Shown piece by piece: positions 1 to 6,418 of a stretch of DNA of 12,698 bases. Source of the stretch: JAIRQK01 sp047974135 (GTDB taxonomy: Bacteria > Campylobacterota > Campylobacteria > Campylobacterales > Campylobacteraceae); contig JBKECC010000026.1 of the NCBI GenBank assembly GCA_047974135.1, forward strand, positions 1-12,698. The letters run 5' to 3'. A program made the position numbers and the translations under genes. A model generated the notes under the pieces. That model searched no databases. It was not told where the DNA came from and saw only the letters and a program-made list of their open reading frames with translations. Positions within the stretch are counted from its first letter, which is position 1. Each line of letters begins with the position of its first letter.

Positions 1-647
1 TCTGCTGCTTTTAGTTTTGTTACAATGCCACCAGTTCCAAAAGTAGAGCCTGCTTTTAGTGGCATGATGAGTTCGTTTTCATCTATCTTATCTACATTTT
101 TTTTAACTTTTGCATTTTCATTTACTCTTGGGTCATCATCGTAATATCCATCGATATCAGAGAGAATTATAAGCAAATCTGCATCCAAAAAGTGTGTAAC
201 GTGAGCTGAGAGTTGGTCATTGTCCCCAAAGATTAACTCTTCGGTTGCTGTTGTATCGTTTTCATTTATAATAGGTAAAATACTATGTTTTGTTAGTGCT
301 TCAACTGCGTCACGAATTCTTTTTGTTCTTTTTCTTGAGTCAAAGTCATCAGCTGTAACTAAAAGTTGAGCTCCAAAATGTCCATGTTTTTCTAGCCTTT
401 CATTGTACTCATGTATAAGATAAGGTTGTCCAATAGCAGCTAGGGCTTGGCGATTTTTAACATTACTTTTGTCTAATTTTATTTTTGAATATCCAGTAGC
501 AACTGCACCTGAAGTTACAACGATTACATCGTAACTATTCATGGCATCATTTAAAAAATTTACTAAATTTGAAAATCTCTCATCACACAAAACACCTTGT
601 TCATTTAGAACATGAGTTCCAACTTTAATTACTATTTTCTTCTTCAT
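1..647 (-). CDS. proB: Glutamate 5-kinase, C-terminus cut by the window edge
   Basis: This gene encodes the enzyme that phosphorylates L-glutamate to glutamyl 5-phosphate, the first committed step of proline synthesis in the cytoplasm. I translated it from ATG at 647-645; 215 complete codons are present before the left edge cuts it. Amino-acid-kinase motifs appear in order: the N-terminal IKVGTHVLN (residues 7-15), SGAVATG (46-52), INENDTT (127-133), GDNDQLSA (141-148), SDIDGYYDDDP (163-173) and GTGGIVTK (204-211), the last typical of ProB. The start lies inside the end of obgE, a 23-bp overlap, so the two are probably translationally coupled and share the rplU-rpmA-obgE transcript. Whether a C-terminal PUA domain follows cannot be seen. 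The family assignment is firm from the motifs; feedback regulation by proline is family knowledge only. Confidence 0.95.
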   Translation of the reverse strand, partial: MKKKIVIKVGTHVLNEQGVLCDERFSNLVNFLNDAMNSYDVIVVTSGAVATGYSKIKLDKSNVKNRQALAAIGQPYLIHEYNERLEKHGHFGAQLLVTADDFDSRKRTKRIRDAVEALTKHSILPIINENDTTATEELIFGDNDQLSAHVTHFLDADLLIILSDIDGYYDDDPRVNENAKVKKNVDKIDENELIMPLKAGSTFGTGGIVTKLKAA

Positions 648-1734
648 CTTTTACCGCTTTTATGATGTCATTTAAGGCATAAACTAATGTTTTTATATTG
701 AAATTTGTTGCTGAAGATATTGGCAGGATAAAAAACGCTTCATCTTTGTTTGCTTCATATGTTTCTTGCAAGAATGCAGGCAAATCACCATCAAGTTTGT
801 ATCTTCCTTTTGGTAGTTTGCTTTTTACATGTAAAGATTTAAAAAACTCTTTTATCTTTGTGTCTGCTTCTTCTTGGCTTAACGCATCAACTCTTGACAG
901 AGATAAGGCAAATCTTCTTTTTGAAAGAAGTGATGAGAATTTTTCAAGTTCACTTTTTAGCGTTGTAAACTGCTCTTCCAGACTTCTATAATTTGCAACA
1001 TCAAGCATAAAAAGTAAAAATTTAGTTCGTTCAATGTGTTTTAAAAATTCTAATCCTAAACCTTTTCCTTCGCTTGCACCTTCGATGATTCCAGGGATAT
1101 CTGCCATAACAAAAGAGTTGTATTCATCAACTTCAACAACGCCAAGTTTTGGTGTTAAGGTTGTAAATTCGTAGTTTGCGACTTCAGGTTTTGCATTCGA
1201 TACAACAGAGATAAGTGTAGATTTACCAACATTTGGAAAACCAACAAGCCCAACGTCTGCTATAAGTTTAAGTTCTAGCCTTACTAAACGACTTTCACCT
1301 TCTCGTCCTGGTTGTGCATAGCGAGGTTGTTGGTTTGTGGAACTTCTAAAGTGCCAGTTTCCAAGCCCTCCTATACCACCTTCTAAAAATAGAACTTTTT
1401 CACCTTCATCAACTAAATCAAGCAAAACTCTTCCGCTTTCTACATCAATGATTTGTGTGCCAGGAGGAACAATAACTTCAAGGTCTTCACCTTTTTTGCC
1501 ACTTTTTCTTCTGCTTGTACCTTGTTCGCCGTTTTTTGCTTTTAACTGTTTAAGTCCACGAAAGTTCGCTAAAGTGTGAGAATTTCTATCTACTTTAAAA
1601 AAGACATCTCCACCACGACCGCCATCGCCACCGTCTGGTCCGCCTTGAATAACATGTTTTTCACGTCTAAATGATGCAGCGCCAGCTCCACCTTTTCCAG
1701 AACTAAGAGTTAGTTCTACATTGTCACTAAACAT
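625..1734 (-). CDS. obgE: Obg-family GTPase (ribosome assembly/stress)
   Basis: This is the large Obg GTPase, which binds the 50S subunit and links ribosome maturation to growth and stress. The product is 369 residues. The glycine-rich Obg fold occupies about residues 1-158, with GGPDGGDGGRGGD at 31-43. The G domain follows: G1 GFPNVGKS (165-172), G2 around TTLTP (191-195), G3 DIPG (212-215) and G5 SSA (340-342). The G4 motif, normally NKxD, reads SRVD at 280-283, so the Asp that reads guanine is kept but Asn and Lys are replaced. About 55 residues separate G4 and G5. The start is supported by an AAAAAGG ribosome site just upstream. obgE follows rpmA with a 64-bp gap holding a hairpin, and overlaps proB downstream. 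The rplU-rpmA-obgE order is a widespread bacterial arrangement. One TTTACATGTAAA palindrome lies in the gene, encoding LHVK (301-304). Confidence 0.97.
   Translation of the reverse strand: MFSDNVELTLSSGKGGAGAASFRREKHVIQGGPDGGDGGRGGDVFFKVDRNSHTLANFRGLKQLKAKNGEQGTSRRKSGKKGEDLEVIVPPGTQIIDVESGRVLLDLVDEGEKVLFLEGGIGGLGNWHFRSSTNQQPRYAQPGREGESRLVRLELKLIADVGLVGFPNVGKSTLISVVSNAKPEVANYEFTTLTPKLGVVEVDEYNSFVMADIPGIIEGASEGKGLGLEFLKHIERTKFLLFMLDVANYRSLEEQFTTLKSELEKFSSLLSKRRFALSLSRVDALSQEEADTKIKEFFKSLHVKSKLPKGRYKLDGDLPAFLQETYEANKDEAFFILPISSATNFNIKTLVYALNDIIKAVKDEEENSN
824..835. repeat. Palindrome TTTACATGTAAA, copy 1, inside obgE
   Basis: Perfect 12-bp palindrome in the expanded G4-G5 segment of obgE, read as TTA-CAT-GTA-AAA (Leu-His-Val-Lys). 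Confidence 0.85.
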
Positions 1735-1771
1735 TTGTAAATTACCTTTTTAAAATAGAAAGAGAAAGAAG

Positions 1772-1794
1772 AATGAGAGTGCGAAACTCTCATT
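1772..1794 (-). terminator. Hairpin between rpmA and obgE, possible attenuator
   Basis: On the minus-strand transcript, AAUGAGAGU and ACUCUCAUU form a perfect 9-bp stem around the 5-base loop UUCGC. A pyrimidine tract (CUUCUUUCUCUUUC) follows. The tract is interrupted by C residues, so this is less than an ideal intrinsic terminator. It sits just after the rpmA stop and before the obgE ribosome binding site. A plausible role is partial termination or processing that lowers obgE-proB expression relative to the two ribosomal proteins. The hairpin itself is seen directly; the function is inferred. Confidence 0.6.
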
Positions 1795-1798
1795 TTAT

Positions 1799-2056
1799 TT
1801 ATATAACTGGATAAACAGAAACTTTGTTTCTTTTAGCGTCTTTGCGCTCAAATTTAACAAATCCGTCGATTAATGCAAAGATTGTATGATCAGTACCAAT
1901 ACCAACGTTTTTACCAACATGAACTTTTGTTCCACGTTGACGGATAATGATGTTTCCTGCTCTTACAAATTCGCCACCAAATTTTTTAACACCTAACCTA
2001 CGACCAGCTGAGTCGCGATTATTTTGGGTACTACCTTGACCTTTCTTGTGAGCCAT
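1799..2056 (-). CDS. rpmA: 50S ribosomal protein L27
   Basis: The 85-residue product begins MAHKKGQGSTQNNRDSAGRRLGVKKFGG, the diagnostic N-terminus of bacterial L27, whose tail reaches toward the peptidyl transferase centre. The conserved FVRAGNIIIRQRGTKVHVGKNVGIGTDHT block follows at about residues 30-59. There is no Firmicutes-type N-terminal extension requiring cleavage; the basic tail starts directly after Met. The ribosome binding site AAGGAG overlaps the stop codon of rplU, 10 bp upstream, so the two are translated from one message at matched rates. Identification is secure. Confidence 0.99.
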   Translation of the reverse strand: MAHKKGQGSTQNNRDSAGRRLGVKKFGGEFVRAGNIIIRQRGTKVHVGKNVGIGTDHTIFALIDGFVKFERKDAKRNKVSVYPVI

Positions 2057-2066
2057 TCATTTCTCC

Positions 2067-2375
2067 TTATGCCGCTATTTTTACAACTCTAACACGAGTG
2101 TATTGGCGTCTAAAGCCTCTTTTTAATTTAGAGTCTTTTCTTCTTCTTTTTTTATAAATAACAACTTTTTTGTCTTTGCCTTCAGTTACTACTTCTAGCT
2201 CTACAGTTGCACCTTCTACAAATGGTGTTCCGATTTTTAGTTCACCATCGTTGATAGCTAAAACTTCTTTAACTTCAACTTTATCCTTCGGTTGAGCGTC
2301 AAGTCTATCGATATTTAAATAATCGCCTTCTTGAACTTTGTATTGCTTACCACCGTTTTTGATAATAGCGTACAT
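2067..2375 (-). CDS. rplU: 50S ribosomal protein L21
   Basis: The 102-residue product is the normal length for L21. It starts MYAIIKNGGKQYKVQEGDYL, the family signature, and has GTPFVEGATVELEV at about 49-62 and a basic C-terminal block (KRRRKDSKLKRGFRRQYTRVRVVKI) for 23S rRNA binding. An AAAGGAT ribosome binding site stands about 7 bases before the ATG. It is the first gene of the rplU-rpmA-obgE-proB unit, with a promoter candidate about 44 bp upstream. Identification is secure. Confidence 0.99.
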   Translation of the reverse strand: MYAIIKNGGKQYKVQEGDYLNIDRLDAQPKDKVEVKEVLAINDGELKIGTPFVEGATVELEVVTEGKDKKVVIYKKRRRKDSKLKRGFRRQYTRVRVVKIAA

Positions 2376-2418
2376 TGCTATCCTTTGACTTTGGATTTTC
2401 TCTTTTTACAGAACCGTG

Positions 2419-2424
2419 ATTTTA
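2419..2424 (-). promoter_or_regulatory. Candidate -10 box for rplU-rpmA-obgE-proB
   Basis: Reading the minus strand, TAAAAT preceded by a T-rich stretch (TATTTTTTAG) lies about 44 bp before the rplU ATG. No good -35 hexamer is visible, which is usual for Campylobacterota sigma-70 promoters, where an extended -10 and upstream AT-rich stretches carry the signal. The call rests on sequence resemblance and position only. Confidence 0.45.
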
Positions 2425-2442
2425 CTAAAAAATAGTTTAATT

Positions 2443-2458
2443 AGAGTTTAATAACTCT
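2443..2458 (-). terminator. Weak hairpin after the YjbR-family gene
   Basis: AGAGTT and AACTCT form a 6-bp stem with a 4-base loop right after the stop codon of the upstream gene on the minus strand. The T run comes only about ten bases later (2427-2432), so termination would be inefficient. The hairpin adjoins the TTACATGTAA palindrome at 2458-2467. It could separate the pyk unit from rplU, but the evidence is thin. Confidence 0.3.
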
Positions 2459-2467
2459 TACATGTAA
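2458..2467. repeat. Palindrome TTACATGTAA, copy 2, stop codon of the YjbR-family gene
   Basis: Perfect 10-bp palindrome that encodes the terminal Tyr-Met-stop (TAC-ATG-TAA) of the YjbR-family gene, a reading frame different from the copies in obgE and dapE. It abuts a weak hairpin at 2443-2458. Confidence 0.85.
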
Positions 2468-2811
2468 AGCAGTTTTTTCTTTTTAGGCAGAGAGTTTAGG
2501 ATAATCTCGTAAGATTCTGTGATGAGTTGTCTTAAAAACTCTTCTTTTATTTTTGAGTTTTGAAAATATAAAGAGTTCCAATGTTTTTTATTCATATGAT
2601 AACCAGCTGTTATTTCAAGGTAAGTCTCTCTTAAGTGAAGATTTATAAATTCATCATTTTTAAAATTCATAACCGGGATGCCTTTGTCTTCAAAAACAAG
2701 TAAAAACATCTTGTTTTCTATCCAGTAAAGTGTTGCATCCCAGCTTGTTTTATACTCTTTTGTCGCCCCATTTAGTGATAGGGCGATTTTCTCAATTAAT
2801 TCAAAAGTCAT
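2458..2811 (-). CDS. MmcQ/YjbR-family protein
   Basis: The small 117-residue product resembles the MmcQ/YjbR family. Visible family features are an N-terminal helix, the strand pattern WDATLYWIENKMFLLVFEDKG (about 24-44), and the conserved YHMNKKHWNS segment (71-80), followed by a C-terminal helix pair. E. coli YjbR has a CyaY-like fold and is proposed to bind DNA; the actual role is unsettled. No signal peptide or membrane segment is seen. The gene lies 12 bp after pyk on the same strand and is probably co-transcribed with it. The last residues, Leu-Tyr-Met-stop, are written by the palindrome CTTTACATGTAA, so the repeat supplies both the final codons and the stop. Confidence 0.8.
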   Translation of the reverse strand: MTFELIEKIALSLNGATKEYKTSWDATLYWIENKMFLLVFEDKGIPVMNFKNDEFINLHLRETYLEITAGYHMNKKHWNSLYFQNSKIKEEFLRQLITESYEIILNSLPKKKKLLYM

Positions 2812-2823
2812 TCTTTTAACAGA

Positions 2824-4272
2824 TCAAGGCTCTAAACTTGCTAGATAATCAATCTCTTGAGATTTAACTATACGTATAAAGTTTGTACTTCCCTCAACCC
2901 CAGCAGGATAGCCAGCAGTTATGATGTATGAACTTTCGTGATTTACCCAACTATCTTTTAACGCTTTTGTAAATGTATCAGCAAGCATGCCGTTTAGTGT
3001 TGATTTTTCAATTACAAGTTTTGGCTCGATGCCCCAAGCAATTGTTAAAGTTCTTGCAATTCTCTCATCATGACAAACAGCAAATATATCGCTTTTGATT
3101 CTATATCTTGCTAATTTTTTAGCAGACTTTCCTGAGCCAGTTAGAGAAATGATGGCTCTTACGTCAAGGTTGTCTGCAAGTCTTACTGTTGAGTTTGAAA
3201 TCACATCGGTTTCATCAAAATATGAAAAATCTTTAAATTTGTTATATGGATAAATTTTTTCTGCTTCTTTTATAGTATTTGACATCGTCTCAACAACATT
3301 TACAGGGTTTTTACCAACAGCACTCTCTTCGCTTAACATCACAGCGTCAGTTCCATCTAAAACAGCATTTGCAACGTCGCTTATTTCAGCTCTTGTAGCA
3401 GTCTCTTTTTCTGTCATCGAAAGAAGCATTTGAGTTGCAGTGATGATAGGTTTTGAAGCAGCATTTGCTTTTTTGATGATACTTTTTTGTATACTTGGAA
3501 CTTTGTAGTATGGAACTTCAATACCCAAGTCACCACGCGCAACCATTAAACCATCGCTCGCTTTTAAAATATCATCTATATTTTCAACTGCATCAAATTT
3601 CTCTATTTTTGCGATGATTTGTACATTTCCGCCAGCATTTTTTACTAACTCTTTAGCGTATAAAACATCCTCTTTTCTTTGAACAAAAGAGATAGCCATA
3701 AAATCAACTCCATTTGCAACACCCCAAAGCAAATCTTTTTTATCTTTTTCTGTTACAACATCAATATTAATTTTTGTATTTGGAAAGTTCACACCCTTGT
3801 TTGATGAAAGTTTTCCAAAGTTCATAACCTTTGCAACTACCTTACTCTCACTTATCTCTAAAACCTTTGTTCTAATGTTTCCATCATAAAGGTAGATAAA
3901 TTCATCCACTTTTAAAAGTGGCAAGATTTGTGGTTGATTTATGCTTAGTTTGTAGTGTGCAGCGCCTATTTGTTCGCCTTCAATCTGCTCTTTGTGAAAT
4001 TCTAAAATATCATTTTGTTTTAATTCAAAATCACTTTTCAATTTTCCAACACGGATTTTTGGTCCGCATAAATCTTGTAGAACGCCAACTCTTCTTCCAA
4101 CTTTTTTTTCTGCTTCTTTTATGTTTTTTAGAGTTTGTGAGTGGTATTCGTGACTTCCATGACTAAAATTAAGACGAAACACGTTAACTCCAGCCTTTAT
4201 TAAACCCTCCAAAATCTCTACTGAATCACTTGCTGGTCCAACTGTTGCTAAAATTTTTGTCTTTTTTTCCAT
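2824..4272 (-). CDS. pyk: Pyruvate kinase
   Basis: The enzyme transfers phosphate from phosphoenolpyruvate to ADP, giving pyruvate and ATP, the last step of glycolysis. The product is 482 residues, a usual length. The N-terminal motif KTKILATVGPAS (4-15) and RLNFSHGSHEYH (33-44, nucleotide and K+ site) are present. A B domain follows at about 72-165. The signature IIAKIEKFDAVENI (219-232) carries the catalytic Lys222 and metal-binding Glu224, then VARGDLGIE (244-252). The C domain (about 345-480) contains SLTGSGKSAKKLARYR, a likely effector region. The usual ATQMLESM reads ATQMLLSM here. An AGGA ribosome site lies about 10 bases before the ATG. A promoter with a clear TATAAT precedes it, and a YjbR-family gene follows. 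Allosteric properties cannot be deduced. Confidence 0.98.
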   Translation of the reverse strand: MEKKTKILATVGPASDSVEILEGLIKAGVNVFRLNFSHGSHEYHSQTLKNIKEAEKKVGRRVGVLQDLCGPKIRVGKLKSDFELKQNDILEFHKEQIEGEQIGAAHYKLSINQPQILPLLKVDEFIYLYDGNIRTKVLEISESKVVAKVMNFGKLSSNKGVNFPNTKINIDVVTEKDKKDLLWGVANGVDFMAISFVQRKEDVLYAKELVKNAGGNVQIIAKIEKFDAVENIDDILKASDGLMVARGDLGIEVPYYKVPSIQKSIIKKANAASKPIITATQMLLSMTEKETATRAEISDVANAVLDGTDAVMLSEESAVGKNPVNVVETMSNTIKEAEKIYPYNKFKDFSYFDETDVISNSTVRLADNLDVRAIISLTGSGKSAKKLARYRIKSDIFAVCHDERIARTLTIAWGIEPKLVIEKSTLNGMLADTFTKALKDSWVNHESSYIITAGYPAGVEGSTNFIRIVKSQEIDYLASLEP

Positions 4273-4292
4273 TTTGCTTTATCCTAATTAAA

Positions 4293-4298
4293 ATTATA
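4293..4298 (-). promoter_or_regulatory. Candidate -10 box of pyk
   Basis: A perfect TATAAT on the minus strand (context GAGTTTATAATTTTAATT) gives a predicted start near 4286 and a leader of only about 13 bases, which still contains the AGGA ribosome site. No convincing -35 element is seen. A 13-bp inverted repeat lies 5 bp upstream, in the region where a repressor could block polymerase. Confidence 0.55.
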
Positions 4299-4302
4299 AA
4301 CT

Positions 4303-4315
4303 CGATTAAAAATCG
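4303..4315. promoter_or_regulatory. Inverted repeat upstream of the pyk -10, possible operator
   Basis: CGATT-AAA-AATCG is a perfect 5+3+5 inverted repeat placed between the expected -35 and -10 positions of pyk. It is too short and AT-rich to make a stable RNA hairpin, so a protein-binding site is the more natural reading. Chance occurrence in AT-rich DNA is quite possible. Confidence 0.3.
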
Positions 4316-4379
4316 TATCATATTAATGTTTAAAGGTTACGAAATTGTTTCAATTTTTAAAAGTAGGAAATAAAAGAAG

Positions 4380-4391
4380 TTTACATGTAAA
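4380..4391. repeat. Palindrome TTTACATGTAAA, copy 3, intergenic
   Basis: A perfect 12-bp palindrome in the mqo-pyk gap, 108 bp upstream of the pyk start codon. Its centre is exactly 20 bp, about two helical turns, from that of the next copy, so both face the same side of the DNA. Confidence 0.85.
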
Positions 4392-4400
4392 GAAAAATCC

Positions 4401-4410
4401 TTACATGTAA
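4401..4410. repeat. Palindrome TTACATGTAA, copy 4, intergenic
   Basis: A perfect 10-bp palindrome paired with the copy at 4380-4391, and 8 bp from the 20-bp inverted repeat that covers the mqo stop codon. Confidence 0.85.
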
Positions 4411-4418
4411 AAAGTTAA

Positions 4419-4438
4419 AATTGGTTAATTAACCAATT
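4419..4438 (-). terminator. Hairpin covering the mqo stop codon
   Basis: A perfect 20-bp palindrome (half-site AATTGGTTAA) spans the last codons and the TAA of mqo. In the minus-strand RNA it can fold as an 8-bp stem with an AAUU loop followed by UUAACUUUUU, which resembles an intrinsic terminator, although only two G-C pairs are in each arm. It reads as a terminator from the other strand less well. A dyad protein site is the alternative. Confidence 0.5.
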
Positions 4439-5768
4439 CTTTATCAAATTTTTCTTGGTTAAAGTTTGCACCAAGCCATGCACAGGCTCTTTTTGCATCA
4501 ATCTCTGCATTTCCAAGGCAGCTTGTTGCTCCTGGACTTGGAGTCATGTTGAAGATAATTCCCGTTTTTGGATTTATGCTAGCTTCTCCAAGCATTAATC
4601 TTTGTTCTGGTTTATTTAAAACTTGAGGTCTAACTCCACCAAAACCTTTTGCATATTTGATATCATCAAGTTGCAATGAAGGAACAAGTTTTCTTATATT
4701 TTTTAAGAATACTCTTTTGTTTACATAAGGTATTTCATAAACAAAGTTTTTCAAAACATAATTTCTAATTGTTGAATCAGCAAATAGATTTTTTATGATT
4801 TTTAGAGTTTTCATATCTAGATTTAGTGTTTTAAAAAATTGCGGAACAGATGAGAGTCCGTGGTATCTCTCAAGTTTTGGCATAGCAAGAGCTGTTGGGC
4901 CAAATCTTGTAACACCACCTTCTGTTACATCAGGATCACCGTGAAGTGCTGCAAAAGGAAGTTTTGGATTTTGCACCATATAAACTTTACCATTTAAGAA
5001 AACATTTTTTGTTATGTAGTAGCTTCCAGCGATTGGCAAACATCCAAAATCTTTTCCATGACCCATTTTGTGAGCTAAGTATAAAGAGTGTCCACCAGCA
5101 TTTACTACAACAAAATCGGCTGTGAAAATATCACCTTTTCTTGTTTTTAGCACATGCACATCACCAAGTTTTTTTATATCAACAACTTCTGAGTTTAAAA
5201 ACACATCACATTGTTTATCTTCAACTTTTTTAGCATTTTCTACTAAACTTTCTGTCATCTTGCCATAATCAACAGTTGTGTAACAATCTTGTGTTCCCAC
5301 ACCTATGATATTCTCTTTTCTCTCTTTACCATTTTCATCAAAAATAAGTTTTGGCTCAATCTCTTTTAGTTTCTCTTTATCGTAAACTTCTAGATATGGG
5401 AAAAGCTCTTTAAAAGTTTCGTATCTATTTTTCATATACGCAACTTCCTCATCGCCAATACCAACAGCCATTTTTTGATGTTTGAACATGAATTTCTCTT
5501 GATATCCATGTTGCAAGCAGTAATGTATAATCATGCTTGCCGTTCTTTTTACAAATTTGGCTTTATCGAGCGTGTAATTTGTCTCGATATCACCAATATG
5601 TATCGTTTGAGAGTTGCCTTTTCCACTTGAACTAAGAGTTGCTAAGCGATCGTACTTCTCAAGAAGTGCTACAGATTTTATATCTGTATAAGTAGCTAGC
5701 TCATAAAAAAGAGCAGCACCTGAAATTCCTCCACCAACAATTACTACATTGTAGTGTTTTTCTGACAT
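4425..5768 (-). CDS. mqo: Malate:quinone oxidoreductase
   Basis: This FAD-dependent, membrane-associated enzyme oxidises L-malate to oxaloacetate and passes electrons to the quinone pool. I chose the ATG at 5768 (447 residues) because it follows GGAGTAGGAAA closely; an in-frame ATG six codons earlier has no ribosome site. Motifs are the FAD-binding VVIVGGGISGAAL (8-20), GNSQTIHIGDIETNY (51-65), a central LGVGTQD-type segment written here as IGVGTQDCYTTVDYGKM, AGSYY and MVQNPKLPFAALHGDPD in the substrate half, and the C-terminal GFGGVRPQVL and NMTPSPGATSCLGNA. The ~450-residue form and these motifs match Helicobacter/Campylobacter Mqo rather than the ~550-residue E. coli form. It has its own promoter region and a hairpin at its stop, so it looks monocistronic. 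LhgO-type hydroxyglutarate oxidase is a related alternative but fits less well. Confidence 0.93.
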   Translation of the reverse strand: MSEKHYNVVIVGGGISGAALFYELATYTDIKSVALLEKYDRLATLSSSGKGNSQTIHIGDIETNYTLDKAKFVKRTASMIIHYCLQHGYQEKFMFKHQKMAVGIGDEEVAYMKNRYETFKELFPYLEVYDKEKLKEIEPKLIFDENGKERKENIIGVGTQDCYTTVDYGKMTESLVENAKKVEDKQCDVFLNSEVVDIKKLGDVHVLKTRKGDIFTADFVVVNAGGHSLYLAHKMGHGKDFGCLPIAGSYYITKNVFLNGKVYMVQNPKLPFAALHGDPDVTEGGVTRFGPTALAMPKLERYHGLSSVPQFFKTLNLDMKTLKIIKNLFADSTIRNYVLKNFVYEIPYVNKRVFLKNIRKLVPSLQLDDIKYAKGFGGVRPQVLNKPEQRLMLGEASINPKTGIIFNMTPSPGATSCLGNAEIDAKRACAWLGANFNQEKFDKELVN

Positions 5769-6026
5769 TTTCCTACTCCAAGTCATTAAGGCATTTTGTT
5801 CATCTTGTTATTGCTAGCAAAAAATTATAACAATAAAGAAACATGACAGACAATTTAATCATTTTTTATTTAAAGTTTTGCTTAGAAATTGCATAAATAT
5901 TTAAAATAATTAGTAAAATTTAAAAAAGATAAATTATATCCTATTTAGCTAGTTTTAAGAAATATGACACGAAAGTGACTTTTGTAAAACATCCTTTACC
6001 ATCTTTAAAAATTACTCGTCGAACTA
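5769..6026. other. mqo-ridA intergenic region
   Basis: This 258-bp gap is the longest non-coding stretch in the window. It is strongly AT-rich, holds the two TATAAT boxes described for mqo, and has no convincing ORF, tRNA or strong terminator hairpin after ridA; the best inverted repeat there (GTAAA...TTTAC, minus strand) has only a 5-bp stem. Read-through from ridA into mqo is therefore possible. Confidence 0.6.
5824..5853 (-). promoter_or_regulatory. Candidate mqo promoter (-35 TTGTCT, -10 TATAAT)
   Basis: On the minus strand TTGTCT (5848-5853) and a perfect TATAAT (5824-5829) are separated by 18 bp, giving a start near 5817 and a leader of about 49 bases before the chosen mqo ATG. A second TATAAT (GGATATAATTTATC, 5933-5938) lies further upstream without a clear -35 and might be an additional start. 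Confidence 0.55.
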
Positions 6027-6398
6027 CTAAATTATAGCTATTGCTTCGATTTCTACTTTTGCATTTTTTGGTAGAGTTTTTACTGCTACGGTACTACGAG
6101 CTGGTTTATGTGAGCCAAAAAATGAACCGTAGATTTCATTTACTTTTGTAAAATCATTTATGTCACTTAAGAAGATTGTTGTTTTGAGTACTTTTTGTAA
6201 AGAACTTTTTGCCTCGCTTAAAACTTGACTTAAATTTTCTAAAACTTGTTTGGTTTGCTCTTCAATATTTTCATCTAAAAATTCTCCATTTGGCTTAAGA
6301 GCTATTTGTCCTGAAGTGAAGATGAGATTTTCAAAAATCATAGCTTGTGAATATGGTCCAATTGCCTCAGGTGCATTTTTTGTTGATACTATTTTCAT
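6027..6398 (-). CDS. ridA: RidA-family imine/enamine deaminase
   Basis: RidA hydrolyses reactive 2-aminoacrylate and related imines or enamines made by PLP enzymes, protecting other PLP enzymes from damage. The product is 123 residues, near the usual 125-130. Family motifs are APEAIGPYSQA (9-19), FTSGQIAL (27-34), FLSDINDFTKVNEIY (76-90), ARSTVAVKTLPKNAKVEIEAIA (100-121). Arg101 and the Glu residues of VEIEA occupy the places of the substrate-binding Arg and the catalytic Glu of the family. An AAGGA ribosome site precedes the ATG. It follows dapE by 20 bp and ends the nadD-rsfS-dapE-ridA run. The related YjgF/TdcF subfamilies cannot be fully separated by eye. Confidence 0.93.
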   Translation of the reverse strand: MKIVSTKNAPEAIGPYSQAMIFENLIFTSGQIALKPNGEFLDENIEEQTKQVLENLSQVLSEAKSSLQKVLKTTIFLSDINDFTKVNEIYGSFFGSHKPARSTVAVKTLPKNAKVEIEAIAII

Positions 6399-6418
6399 TT
6401 ATTTTTTTCCTTAATGTA

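Noticed and set aside
5769..5786. Mqo start six codons upstream
   Set aside because: No ribosome site precedes ATG 5786, whereas ATG 5768 follows GGAGTAGGAAA.
5941..6026. Terminator or small RNA after ridA
   Set aside because: Only short imperfect inverted repeats (5 bp or fewer) and no U tract suited to termination; a small RNA cannot be supported from sequence alone.
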